The position numbers and the translations under genes are program-made. Positions 34,201 through 45,892 of a stretch of 64,000 nt of DNA are shown here, one piece after another; positions within the stretch are counted from its first letter, which is position 1, and each line of letters starts with the position of its first letter. The notes below the pieces were generated by a model that was not told the DNA's origin, searched no databases, and worked only from the letters and a program-made list of their open reading frames with translations. Origin of the DNA: Crotalaria pallida (taxonomy: Eukaryota; Streptophyta; Magnoliopsida; Fabales; Fabaceae). The stretch spans positions 27,856,001 to 27,920,000 of the forward strand of contig CM075655.1 in assembly GCA_037953625.1 (NCBI GenBank). Reading direction: 5' to 3'.

Positions 34201-34632
34201 TTTCCTGAAGGTGACCATGTCTTCATTAGAATAGTACCAACCAAAGGTGTTAGTAGAGCCTTGAGAACCCAGAAACTATCACCTAAGTTTATTGGTCCCT
34301 ACCAGATTCTTAAAAGAGTTGGTCCAGTAGCCTATCAATTAGCCCTGCCCCCGTCATTAGCTAATCTTCATAATGTGTTTCACGTGTCTTAGTTGAAAAA
34401 GTATGTCCATGATCCCACCATTGTTCTTAGAATCCAACCTGATGACCCAGAAATACGAGAGAACCTAACCTTTGAAGCCATGCTTATCCGTATTGAAGAT
34501 CGAAGAGTCAAGCATCTTAGAGGAAAGGATATTCGTTTGGTCAAATTCATCTGGATTTGTGGTGATGTGATGGAAGCATCTTGGGAATTAGAGGATAAGA
34601 TGCGTCGGTATTATCCTGAGTTGTTTGTGTAA
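31261..34632 (+). pseudogene. pol: Tekay pol with chromodomain (PR-RT-RH-IN-CHD), broken
   Basis: Protease (LFDSGATHSFVS, about 31402), RT (SKIDLRSGYHQIRI about 32126; FIDDILIYS about 32321), damaged RNase H (about 32745-33060), integrase HHCC (about 33400-33510) and DDE core (MDFVSG near 33586, SDRDPRF near 33772), then a chromodomain (about 34520-34632, EASWELEDKMRRYYPELF). Stops: TGA 31773-31775, TAG 32040-32042, TAG 32893-32895, TAG 32956-32958, TAG 34390-34392. Frame changes occur near 32070-32095 and 32410-32460, and part of RNase H reads out of frame. Not functional. Confidence 0.88.
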
Positions 34633-34640
34633 GTTGAATT

Positions 34641-34663
34641 TCGAGGACGAAATTCCTTGTAAG
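34641..34663 (+). other. Tekay polypurine-tract region, left half, with copia TSD
   Basis: TCGAGGACGAAATTCCTTGTAAG precedes the copia element. The polypurine tract TGGGGGAGTAG continues at 44377-44387 on its far side. GTAAG at 34659-34663 is the target duplication. Confidence 0.85.
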
Positions 34664-36480
34664 TGTAGAATCAAAGAGATTTTGATGATGTCAAATATAT
34701 ATGCTCGGCAGAATCAATGATGTTGATAATGTCAAGTAAATTAGACCTCGGCGTGGGGTCAATGTCAAAAGCGTCAGACTTAGTTCTGCGCATGCGTTGC
34801 GCCAAAGGCAGAAGCTCGGATATCTGCTTCTGAAGTTTCAGCTTGGATTGAGCTTGGCTCTTGATCACGGCGAAAGTTCATCCAAGTTTGAAAGCTCAAC
34901 TCTTCACTTCAAGACAGTACGCTCGGATATTGATCAGCTCGGAACACGCTCAGAAGGCTCTGAATATTGAACTAAGCCACAGCATAAGAAAGATCAAATT
35001 AGCTCGGATTGAACATGCACCCTGAGCAAAGAACAAAGCTTGTATCTGTTACTTCAAGTTTCAAGTCTGGTTGCCGAGGATAGCTAAAGGCTCGGCAACA
35101 CAAATCTCAGACCAAGCTCGAACAAAGTTCAAGGCTTGGCAACACCAATCTCAGACCAGGCTCGAACGAAGCTCAAGCTCGACTGTCTCTGTTCACTCTT
35201 CAACAACACATCTTCAACCTTCAGACTCTGCTCAGCTGTGCCGTACCTTTTATTACCGTTGAGTCTGGGTAGAAGTTATAGGATTTTAACTCCAACATAG
35301 TAACAAGTTTGAAATTCAAAATGAGTTAAAATCAAAGGTTGGTGAAGGGTCACCATCACTGCTCTGCTATCAAATTGTAGTCGTTGAAAACCCCATGGCT
35401 TTTCCGTACAACCGTCTTTTTCTCATTTCTGGAAAAACAGAGAAATGCCTTTTCCATACGGCTCTTTCTCTCTCTCTTTTCTGGAAATCAAAAGAGATTA
35501 TAAATAGGGGTGTTTTCAACGATTACAGATAGACTTCTCTGAACAATTTTTGTTGCAACCCATTTTCATTTTCTTTGGAAAAACAGAGCAGAATCAAAAT
35601 CTCACAGAAAAAGAAAAAGTGCTTTTGAATTTTCACAAGAACTTAGAGAACTTAATCTTTCAAATCCAAACTCTAAGTTCAACAAAATTCTTTTCTGTGA
35701 TTACCCTTCTCAAAATCGACTCACTCTTGAACTTCACATATTCATACTCATTCGAAGAGTGTTTCGAATTGGAGCCATCCTCATTCATAAATCTTGTTCG
35801 TTGTATTTGCTGGAGTGAAAAGCTGGTCTCTGATCGAGAAAACTTTTCTGTGTTGAAAAGGTTCCAAAGAGGTTCTTTGGTCATCGATTTGTCGTGGGTA
35901 GTTTGTCACGAGTTTGGTATACTCGCTTGACTGGATAGGTTTAGAGGGGTAGTCTCTTGTAAATCCTTTTGTAACCCAGAAAATCGATTTTTAGTGAAAG
36001 CTCTCTAACAGGTTTTTAGAGGGGACTGGACTAGCTCTCAGGGTGAGAGTGAACCAGGATAAATCTGTGGTGTTAAGTTTTATTTCTCTACTGCTTTCTT
36101 ATTGCTCGGCTTGATTGACTGGTTATCCGCTGGCTTAAGCATCAAGCTTTTAATTTATTCTGTGATAGCTCGGTTTTTGAGTGTTGTTCGGAAAGCTTAG
36201 CCTTGAAGCATCTATGTTAACCGATTAACCATTTTATTCATCTAGTTAATAAATTAACATTGTTTGCTCGGCAGCTCGGTTAATCAATTAACCTTTCTGT
36301 TTATCTATTTGGTTAATCAATTAACCGTGTCTGCTCGGATAGAGCTTGAATTTTATTTAAAATCAGGAACAACAATTCAAACTATTTTCAAGAAATTGAA
36401 AAATTGCCATATCACTTTCAATCTCCTATTCACCCCCCCCCCCTCTACTCGATTGTTAGGCCTCTTGTTGGTTTCCAACA
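34664..36480 (+). repeat. 5' LTR of the SIRE-type element
   Basis: TGTAGAATC...TTTCCAACA, with TATA box at 35498-35507 (TTATAAATAG). Rich in (A/G)CTCGG words. An ORF-like stretch at 35550-35930 is conserved in the 3' LTR because the LTRs are nearly identical, not because of evident coding function. Repeated GGTTAATCAATTAACC palindrome-like units occur at about 36205-36325. Confidence 0.92.
35498..35507 (+). promoter_or_regulatory. TATA box of the SIRE-type 5' LTR
   Basis: TTATAAATAG after a CT-rich stretch, conserved in the 3' LTR at 43392-43401. Confidence 0.7.
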
Positions 36481-36482
36481 AG

Positions 36483-36494
36483 TGGTATTAGAGC
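36483..36494 (+). other. primer-binding site of the SIRE-type element
   Basis: TGGTATTAGAGC, 2 nt after the LTR. It differs from the usual tRNA-Met PBS by one C to T change. Confidence 0.8.
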
Positions 36495-36547
36495 TCGGTC
36501 GAAAGATCGTGTAAAAACTTTTTCGAAAAGATCCTTGAGGAAACCAA

Positions 36548-38482
36548 ATGGCTACTAACAATCCCTTCGGAGGTGAAGGCTCTTCCATAAACAGACAACC
36601 ACTATTTAATGGTGAGGGTTATGCTTATTGGAAAGCTCGAATGAAAATTTTGATTGAAGCTATAGATATGGAAATTTGGAAATCTATTGAAAACGGGCCA
36701 TTTGTCCCTAAAAGAAAAATTAATGAAGAAGTTGTAGAAATCCCATGGGAAAGCTGGGATGATGATGATAAAAGGAAAGTAGCCTTCGATTTAAAAGCCA
36801 AAAATATCATCACCTTAGCTTTGTCCTATGATGAATTTTTTAGAGTGTCAAGTTGCAAATCTGCAAAAGAAATGTGGGACATTCTTCAACTTACTCATGA
36901 AGGGACGAGTGAAGTCAGGCGAGCTAGATTAAATACTCTGATGCATGAATATGAGTTATTCTGAATGCTGCCAAATGAAAATATAAATGATTTGCAGAAA
37001 CGGTTTACTCATATCATAAACCATCTTAATGCTCTCGGTAAAACTTTTCAAAATGCCGAGATAACTAACAAAGTGCTTAGATGTCTTAGCAGAGAATGGC
37101 AGCCAAAAGTCACTGCCATCATGGAAGCTAAGGACTTGGACACAATGAGCATAGCCACTTTGTTCGGCAAGCTTCAAGAGCATGAGATGGAGCTAGGCCG
37201 ACTGACCATGCATGAAGAGTCTGATAAGAAGAAGAAGGGAATTTCCCTCAATGCTTCTATTAAGGCAACCAAAGAATCCTCTGAGGATGAGTCCAGCTCG
37301 GACATGGATGAGGAAGACTTTGGTCTCATGGTCAGGAAGTTCAGCAAATTTTTCAAAGGCAAAAAGAACTTCAGAAATCGAGCAAGAGATGCCAAGAACA
37401 CTCACCACAAAGGTTCAAGTTCAAAAGGCCGAGTTAGATGTCATGAATGTGGTGAAGCTGGTCACATCAGAGCATACTGTCCAAGAGTGCAAAAGCAAGG
37501 TGGTGAAGAAATAAAGAAGAGCAAAGACCACAAGAAGAAGAGAGCTTACATAGTATGGGATGCACCCAACAACGACAACAGCTCAAGCTCCAGCTCTTCC
37601 GATGAAGAAGAGAAAGCAATTTTGTGCTTAATAGGAAGGGAAACTGTGTTTAGAAGCCCAAGCCAAACTTGTTCTGAGCAAGATCTTCCTGTATATGACT
37701 CGTGCTCGGAGTGTGAAGATGAAGAACCATGCTCGGTTCTCACATTTGCTGATCAAGAAGTCTCATCGAGCTCGGCACTAGATGCATCAGAACAAAGATC
37801 TAGCATCAAATGTTTAATGGGCAAACACATCGAGGAAACCTCAACAAGCCGAACAGTATCCAAACATACAAACGCTGAGGTAACCTCCACTTCTGATTCT
37901 AACTCTGAATCAGAATTTAATGACACTGAGGAATTGTATTCTGCGTATCTTGAAATGCAAACCGAATTCAAGAAACTTGCTAAAAATTTCATTAAGATGA
38001 AACAAAACTTTTCAAACTATAAAGAGCAAGTTCTTGAATTGGAAAAATCAATTGAAACTTTGAAAAGCAGAAACAAGTCATTAGAAAACACTATCACTCA
38101 ACTGAAAAATGAAAATCTTGACTGCTGCACTAGATATGAAAAATAAATTTCTGAGCTAAAATTTAAAAGTGCAACTGTCAACAAGAGTGATGGCTTGTTT
38201 GATCGGCTTTTAGCCGAACAAAGAAACTATTCAAAAAAAACTGGACTTGGATACATTAAGACCAAGAAAACAGTAAGGAACCTCGGCAAGGTCTCAAACT
38301 TTAATAATTTGAAAAAGCCGAGCTGCTCCTACCGTAGTCTTCATGGTCATACACCCAATGAATGCAAAATCCGACGTTATGGTGTAGCCAAGGGTAATTT
38401 TGTTTGGGTAGTTAAAAGGAAAGATCCAACTGCTAACCCCGAGGGACCCAAGATAACTTGGGTACCCGAATCAAAGAAGTAA
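36548..38482 (+). pseudogene. gag: SIRE-type gag with two in-frame stops
   Basis: ATG at 36548; about 640 codons in one frame. UBN2/gag-polypeptide-of-copia region (about 36600-37200), zinc knuckle CHECGEAGHIRAYC (about 37440-37481), Ser/Asp/Glu-rich linker, and a predicted coiled coil (about 37920-38140). TGA at 36962-36964 fits a CGA-to-TGA transition; TAA at 38144-38146 is the second break. It ends at a TAA just before pol, which is in a different frame. Confidence 0.9.
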
Positions 38483-38489
38483 TATTTTT

Positions 38490-41400
38490 GTGATGCAGGT
38501 GTGCTTCCGAGCAAAGGAGAGCAGATGGTACCTTGATAGTGGCTGCTCGAAGCACATGACGGGGGACAAAAATTTATTCACTGAACTTTCATATTCAGAT
38601 AAGGGCTACGTCACTTATGGTGATAACAACCGAGGTAAAATATTGGGTGAAGGTAAAGTCAGTAATTCTGCCAACTTGGTTATTAATAATGTTTTACTTG
38701 TAAAAGGGCTAGAACATTATCTTTTAAGCATAAGTCAACTCTTTGATATTGGTAACCATGTTGTTTTTACCTCTACCCATTGCATTATTAAAAGTGACGA
38801 GGACAACTCTGTCAAATTTGTTGGAAAATTATATAACAACACTTACTTGGTTGATTTGAATGAAATCACCTCTTTGATAACCACTTGCATGGTTAGCAAA
38901 GAAAGTGATACATGGTTATGGCATAGAAGGACAGCTCATATACATGTAAATCAGTTAAAGAAACTACAATCAAAAGACTTAGTGATTGGTTTACCAAAGC
39001 TGAATTTTAATATTGAGGGGGTTTGCTCGTCTTGCAAGAAGTGCAAACCAACCAAAAAGAAAAATGATTTTTCATCTAAGTTGATGGTCTCAACAACTCG
39101 ACCCTTGGAAATGTTACACATGGATTTGTTTGGACCATCACAAGTAAAAAGCTTTGGTCGCAATCTCTATGGTTTAGTAATTGTAGATGACTTTTCCAAA
39201 TTTACATGGACTTTATTTTTAAAATCAAAAAGTGATACTTTTGAAAATTTTAAAGAGCTTGTCAAGCAACGACAGAACCGAGCTAACCAAAAAGTAGTTG
39301 TAATCCGAACAGATCATGGTGGTGAGTTCGAGAACTACAAATTTGACATGTTTTGTTCCAAGCTCGGCATAGAACATCAGTTTTCTGCTCCTCGGACTCC
39401 CGAACAAAACGGAGTTGTGGAACGGAAAAACCGAGTTCTTGAAGAGCTAGCCCGAACCATGCTTAATGAATACAATTAGCCACATTATTTCTGGGCCGAT
39501 GCGGTAAACACAGCTTGCTATGTAATGAACAGCATCCTCATCAAACCAATTTTAAAGAAAACTCCATATGAACTTTACAAGGGCAGAAAACCAAAAATTT
39601 CTCATTTCCATGCATTTGGTTGCAAAGTCTTCATTTTAAATAATGGAAAAGAGCATCTCGGCAAATTTGATTCTAAATCCGATGAAGGAATATTTTTGGG
39701 TTATTCTACTCATACTAAAGCATTTAGAGTTTTTAACAAAAGGACCTCCACTGTGGAAGAGTCCATACATGTGGTATTTGATGAGTCTCCTCGGAGAGAC
39801 ATTGTTAGTTGTGTAGATGGAGAGGATCAAACTATGGCAGAACACGATCCGAGCACAACAACTGAAAGAGCTCAAAAGGATGAAACTGCTGAAGATAGAA
39901 ATCAGAGGGACGAGCTTGTTCTGAGCAGAACAAACAAGGAACAAACTGAACTCAGTCCGAGCCAAACTCTCAATGATCAGTCCGAACTCATTCCGAGCCG
40001 AGCAGAGCATCTCGAGTTGAATCCAGCCTGGAAGAGAGTCAAGGACCATCCGATAGAAAATGTGCTGGGCGACATGTCTAAGGGAGTTTTAACCCCTCGA
40101 TCTATTCAGAATTTTTGCAATTTCGCTTCCTTTGTTTCTCAAATTGAACCTAATTCTGTTGATCAAGCCATTGAAGATGAACATTGGGCAATTGCCATGC
40201 AAAAGGAACTGAATCAATTCATCAGAAATGATGTCTGGGAATTGGTTCCTCGGCCCAATGATCATACGATAATCGACTTAAAATGGATTTTCAGAAACAA
40301 AACAGATGAATTAGACTTAATTATAAGAAACAAAGCTAGATTAGTTGCTCAAGGCTACAACCAAGAGGAAGGTATCGATTATGATGAGACCTTTGCTCCA
40401 GTTTCTAGACTTGAAGCGATCCGAATTTTGCTTGCTTTCGCATCTATTATGAATTTCACCCTATACCAAATGGATGTAAAGAGTGCCTTCTTAAATGGTT
40501 TTAAAAATGAATAAGTTTATGTAAAACAACCTCCTGGTTTTGAAAACTTTGAATATCCAAACCATGTTTATAAACTGAAAAAGGCTCTTTACGGTTTGAA
40601 ACAAGCTCCAAGAGCTTGGTATGATCGTTTGAGCTCATTTCTACTTGATCAAGGGTTTGAAAGAGGAAAGGTTGACACAACTCTATTCATTTATAAATCT
40701 AGAAAGGACCTATTGTTAGTACAAGTTTATGTTGACGATATAATTTTCGGTGATACTAACATGTCTCTTTGCAAGATATTCTCTGAATTAATGCAAGGTG
40801 AATTCGAGATGTCGATGATGGGAGAACTCACTTTCTTCCTCGGGCTGCAAGTAAAGCAAGTTGAGGGAGGAACCTTTGTGCATCAAGGAAAATATTGCAA
40901 GGAACTCCTCAAGAAATTCGGCTTAGAAAATTGCTAAGAAGCTGCCACTCCCATGAGCACTTCGAGCTATCTTGGCAAAGATGAGTCAGGTAAAGCTGTC
41001 GATGTAAGCAAATATAGAGGCGTGATAGGAAGTCTTCTATATTTGACTGCATCTCGGCCTGATATTATGTTCAGTGTTTGTTTATGTGCTCGTTTTCAAG
41101 CTAATCCCAAAGAATCTCATCTTTCGGCGGTTAAAAGAATTTTTAAATATTTAAAAGGAACTGTGAACACTGGTCTATGGTATCCTAGGGATGCCAATCT
41201 TAGTTTGGTTGGGTATTCGGATTCCGATTTTGCTGGGTGCAAGCTTGACCGAAAAAGCACAAGTGGAACTTGCCACTTGCTCGGCAGTGCCCTTGTGTCC
41301 TGGTTTTCTAAAAAGCAAGCTTGTGTTGCCTTGTCAACAGCCGAAGCCGAATACATTGCCGCTGGTAATTGTTGTGCTCAAATTCTTTGGATGAAACAAC

Positions 41401-41687
41401 ACTTATCAGATTTTGGCTTTATTTTAGATCACATTCCTATCAAATGTGACAATACAAGTGCAATCAACCTGACTAAGAATCCAGTATATCACTCTCGAAC
41501 AAAACACATTGAAATTAGGCATCACTTTCTTCGAGATCATGTCCAAAAAGGTGACTGTGTCATTGAATTTGTTAGTACTGAAAATCAATTAGCCGACGTG
41601 TTTACAAAACCTTTGCCGAGGGAAACTCTTTATAAAATTCGGCATGAGCTCGGCATTCTGGATGAAACCAGTGTGTGCTCGACGTAA
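38490..41687 (+). pseudogene. pol: SIRE-type pol (PR-IN-RT-RH) with three in-frame stops
   Basis: Protease (WYLDSGCSKHMTGD, about 38526), GAG-pre-integrase (WLWHRRTAH, about 38915), integrase core (HMDLFGPSQ near 39118, then HGGEFENY near 39315), RT (MDVKSAFLNGF near 40469, VYVDDIIFGD near 40726), RNase H (SDSDFAGC near 41217; ADVFTKPLPR near 41592). Stops are TAG 39477-39479, TAA 40512-40514 and TAA 40935-40937, all in one frame with no frameshift, so decay is by point mutation. The last two sit in RT. Confidence 0.92.
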
Positions 41688-42551
41688 GCTCGGCATCATG
41701 GATGAGTTCAGCATGTGCTCGACATGAGCTTGGTTTTTCAGTATATCATAAAATTGATCACCTTCATAATATCGATTGTTTCATTCAATTGTGTATTTTT
41801 TTAATTTCCTGAAATTTCACATCCTCCAACTCCTCTTCCTCTCCTTTAAATTATCTTCTCTTTTCCAGACGCATACTTTCATTTTCCTTAAAAGGGGGTG
41901 AAAGGTGTTGGTTTATGCTTTTATTTGAACTTTCATATTTTAATATTTGTCATTCTCTTCTTTTTCATTTATCTTCTCTGATGAGAAGCATGCTTTCACT
42001 GTTAAAGGGGGAGAACGATGAAAATTTTCTTCCACGATATTTTTTTTTAAATTCTCTAGGAGGAGAAAAGTTTTTAATAATTCAAGCCTTGTTACCATCA
42101 AATGGTATCAAGCAACTTATTTCTCATTTGGCAATTGTGCTTAATCATTGGCTCCTTTTTGATCATGCCAAAAGGGGGAGAAAGGTGTGCTGTTGTTTTT
42201 TATTGTTGCAGATATTCAATGGAGAGAGACATGTGCGAGCGAGCATAAATTGGGAGAAAGGTGTACGCGCATAAACTCAGGGGGAGTACTTAACGAGCGG
42301 CTCCACACATTCTCAAACTTTTATTCAACAAATGATTTCAACAAGTGGCAACAAGTACTACAAGTGGATCATTTCGACATGTAGTACACATTCTGATCTG
42401 AGCATTTTCATAGCAACATCAAGTGGTACATATTCGAGCAAATTCCGATCAGTGCTGAGTCCAATCAGTTTATAACCATACAGTCGAAGGAAGAACACAA
42501 AAAGCAACAAACTTTCAAGAGAATATTTGTCATCATCAAAAAGGGGGAGAT
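41688..42551 (+). other. 3' region of the SIRE-type element with repeated polypurine tracts
   Basis: Non-coding. AAAGGGGG(T/A)GA-type tracts recur at about 41890, 42005, 42172, 42280 and 42540, the last just before the 3' LTR. Multiple tracts of this kind are known in SIRE/Maximus elements. ORFs here (for example 41915-42274) have no recognisable domain and may be remnants of an env-like ORF. Confidence 0.7.
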
Positions 42552-44371
42552 TGTAGTATCAAAGAGATTTTGATGATGTCAAATATATATGCTCGGCAGA
42601 ATCAATGATGTTGATAATGTCAAGTAAATTAGAGCTCGGCGTGGGGTCAATGTCAAAAGCGTCAGACTTAGTTCTGCGCATGCATTCCGCCAAAGGCAGA
42701 AGCTCGGATATCTGCTTCTGAAGTTTCAGCTCAGAATGAGCTTGGCTCTTGATCACGGCGAAAGTTCATCCAAGTTTGAAAGCTCAACTCTTCACTTCAA
42801 GACAGTACGCTCGGATATTGATCAGCTTGGAACACGCTCAGAAGGCTCTGAATATTGAACTAAGCCACAGCATAAGAAAGATCAAATTAGCTCGGATTGA
42901 ACACGCACCCTGAGCAAAGAACAAAGCTTGGATCTGTTACTTCAAGTTTCAAGTCTGGTTGCCGAGGATAGCTAAAGGCTCGGCAACACAAATCTCAGAC
43001 CAAGCTCGAACAAAGTTCAAGGCTTGGCAACACCAATCTCAGACCAGGCTCGAACGAAGCTCAAGCTCGACTGTCTCTGTTCACTCTTCAACAACACATC
43101 TTCTTCAACCTTCAGACCCTGCTCAACTGTGCCGTACCTTTTATTATCGTTGAGTCTGGGTAGAAGTTCTAGGATTTTAAATCCAACATAGTAACAAGTT
43201 TGAAATTCAAAATGAGTTAAAATCAAAGGTTGGTGAAGGGTCACCATCACTGCTCTGCTGTCAAATTGTAGCCGTTGAAAACCCCATGGCTTTTCCGTAC
43301 AACCGTCTTTTTCTCATTTCTGGAAAAACAGAGAAATGCCTTTTTCCGTACGGCTCTTTCTCTCTCTCTCTTTTCTGGAAATCAAAAGAGATTATAAATA
43401 GGGGTGTTTTCAACGATTACAGATAGACTTCTCTGAACAATTTTTGTTGCAACCCATTTTCATTTTCTTTGGAAAAAAAAGAGCAGAATCAAAACCTCAC
43501 AGAAAAAGAAAAAGTGCTTTTGAATTTTCACAAGAACTTAGAGAACTTAATCTTTCAAATCCAAACTCTAAGTTCAACAAAATTCTTTTCTGTGATTACC
43601 CTTCTCAAAATCGACTCACTCTTGAACTTCACATCTTCATACTCATTCGAAGAGTGTTTCGAATTGGAGCCATCCTCATTCATAAATCTTGTTCGTTGTA
43701 TTTGCTGGAGTGAAAAGCTGGTCTCTGATCGAGAAAACTTTTCTGTGTTGAAAAGGTTCCAAAGAGGTTCTTTGGTCATCGATTTGTCGTGGGTAGTTTG
43801 TCACGAGTTTGGTATACTCGCTTGACTGGATAGGTTTAGAGGGGTAGTCTCTTGTAAATCCTTTTGTAACCCAGAAAATTGATTTTTAGTGAATGCTCTC
43901 TAACAGGTTTTTAGAGCGGACTGGACTAGCTCTTAGGGTGAGAGTGAACCAGGATAAATCTGTGGTGTTAAGTTTTATTTCTCTACTGCTTTCTTATTGC
44001 TCGGCTTGATTGACTGGTTATCCGCTGGCTTAAGCATCAAGCTTTTAATTTACTCTGTGATAGCTCAGTTTTTGAGTGTTGTTCGGAAAGCTTAGCCTTG
44101 AAGCATCTATGTTAACCGATTAACCAGTTTATTCATCTGGTTAATAAATTAACATTGTTTGCTCGGCAGCTCGGTTAATCAATTAACCTTTCTGTTTATC
44201 TATTTGGTTAATCAATTAACCGTGTCTGCTCGGATAGAGCTTGAATTTTATTTAAAATCAGGAACAACAATTCAAACTATTTTCAAGAAATCGAAAAATT
44301 GCCATATCACTTTCAATCTCCTATTCACCCCCCCTCTACTCGATTGTTAGGCCTCTTGTTGGTTTCCAACA
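42552..44371 (+). repeat. 3' LTR of the SIRE-type element
   Basis: TGTAGTATC...TTTCCAACA followed by GTAAG. About 30 substitutions and a few small indels against the 5' LTR. Confidence 0.92.
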
Positions 44372-44387
44372 GTAAGTGGGGGAGTAG

Positions 44388-45061
44388 TGTAACACCCCAA
44401 AATTTTAATCCCTAATTAATGAAATGTTAATTATAAAGTTTATTATAATTAATTATTTCTATTTTTAATATTCGATTAAAATCTATGTTATGTTGATTGG
44501 TGAATGTGTGTGAATGTATTTAGTAAGTATAATTATGCATAAAATAAATATTTTGCATATTAGTCCCTGATTTGGGACCTAGAGGTAATTATAGGAAAGA
44601 TTTTGGAGGGAAAGTAAATAAAATTATTATTTTTCAAAAACTGACCAAAATACTCGAGTATTTCTGAAAAGACTCGAGTGTTCTGGTCAGAGTTGCACGA
44701 GTTAGTATGTTTGGTGAGTCACCACCAACGATTCCCCTCCGTTGACACGAAAACACCACCCTCAACACCTCAATGGCGTCTTGTCGCTGTGCATGAGTCT
44801 CCAACCAGCCTATATAAGCCAATTGAATCCGAATTTGTGAGCATTAGGCCAAAATTCGCGTGGGTTGATTAAGTTAGGGTTCCTGAGTTCGAGCGATCGA
44901 TTCTCCCTTTGTGTTTGCATTTGAGTAACAAACTATACACCAATACAAAGCTCACATCACGAGCTTTGTATAGAGATAAAAATCGTGAGCTGAGAGTGTG
45001 TGTGGTGGAGGAATTGAAGCTTGGAAGTGGAGCTTGTTGCTGTCAAACCATTCTCTGGAGC
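44388..45061 (+). repeat. start of the Tekay 3' LTR, truncated
   Basis: Aligns with 26584-27258. The match stops at CTCTGGAGC, where TGTAACACCCC of another LTR begins. The rest of this LTR would lie beyond that insertion, outside the window. Confidence 0.88.
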
Positions 45062-45568
45062 TGTAACACCCCAATTTGGAAATAGAATTTTCACTAAAAA
45101 TTTGCGTCATTTTTTTTTTATAAAATATTTACGTGATACCATTTAAAAGTGAGTTTACATATCAACTTAGTTTCCAAAATATTTTTCAACTTAGTTTTCG
45201 AAAAGGTTTACTTAACTTGACTTAGTTTTTGGAAAGGTTACATAATTAACTTAGTTTCTAACTCCTATTAATAACTTGGTTCATAAAAAGGTTTTCCTCA
45301 GTCTTTCAAACTTTATTCTATTTACCAAAGTGAAGTGCCACTTATCCATTCCATTCCAAAACTCAATATTTAAAAATGCGGAATAAAATTATCCTTAGAT
45401 TAATTCCAAAATCAACGTTATAAAAATTCTTTAGGCTTAACAGCCAATTATCCGAAATACCAAATAACAAAATAGATAAAACATCCACTGGGGTAACATA
45501 GTGATAAACAAAGGGTCCGTTATCCAAGACTACCAAACAAACAAAGATCAATATCACTAAGGAAAAAA

Positions 45569-45892
45569 CTAATCGTCCTCGTGCACATCCTCGTCCGGGT
45601 CTTCCTCTGGGTCTTCTTTCTCCTCTGGATCCTCTTCCTCCTCTGGGTCCTCTTCCTCCTCGCTGTTCTGATCAACGGGCGGGGCGTTATGGAAAGCTCG
45701 AGGTCCATATACCATAAGATCCCTAAGACGATATCGCACTTCCTCACGATCGGTGGCTACTCCTCTTAGTATGTGATCTCGATCAGTAACGGTGAGTCTT
45801 GTTGGTCCCTCCCAGATCCATCCATGTGCGGTTCTAAGCCAATGTCCCCCCACCAAAGGAGACATTTCCACTTGAGTTACTCGGTCCGCCAT
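45569..45892 (-). CDS. small LTR-encoded ORF, 107 aa, unknown function
   Basis: ATG at 45892 directly follows CTATTAG, and a pyrimidine-rich stretch lies upstream, so a 3' splice site at the start codon is possible. Residues 1-43 align without gaps to the ORF at 28832 in the Tekay LTR (shared E9, PL at 12-13, G16, W18, H23, EG at 28-29, T34, R43). The C-terminus is a Glu/Asp repeat built on EEEDPEE. Same relative place and orientation in both LTRs. No known domain. Confidence 0.5.
   Translation of the reverse strand: MADRVTQVEMSPLVGGHWLRTAHGWIWEGPTRLTVTDRDHILRGVATDREEVRYRLRDLMVYGPRAFHNAPPVDQNSEEEEDPEEEEDPEEKEDPEEDPDEDVHEDD

Larger units (their letters stand above)
34664..44371 (+). mobile_element. 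Ty1/copia element of the SIRE/Maximus lineage, complete
   Basis: LTRs 34664-36480 and 42552-44371 (1,817 and 1,820 bp, roughly 2% different by eye), 5-bp target duplication GTAAG (34659-34663 and 44372-44376), tRNA-Met PBS, gag, pol in PR-IN-RT-RH order, and a long 3' region with repeated AAGGGGGAGA motifs. The Gag start MATNNPFGGEGS and the multiple polypurine tracts are typical of SIRE/Maximus. The coding region has five in-frame stops. No envelope-like ORF remains. Confidence 0.93.
26584..45061 (+). mobile_element. Tekay-lineage chromovirus, split by a copia element, 3' LTR truncated
   Basis: LTR (26584-30073), tRNA-Met PBS, gag, pol with C-terminal chromodomain, a polypurine tract interrupted by the copia insertion at 34664-44371, and the start of the 3' LTR (44388-45061). 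The 3' LTR ends where another LTR inserted. The two LTR copies differ more than those of the other elements (several percent by eye), and the coding region has many stops and frameshifts, so this is the oldest well-defined element in its nest. Confidence 0.9.

Noticed and set aside
35550..35930. 126-codon ORF in the copia LTR (also at 43469-43825) as a conserved gene
   Set aside because: The duplicate is explained by LTR identity; no domain, no separate conservation.
45569..45892. Acidic EED repeat protein as a host nuclear gene
   Set aside because: It lies in an LTR and has a relative in the same position of another LTR, so it is better explained as an LTR-borne ORF.
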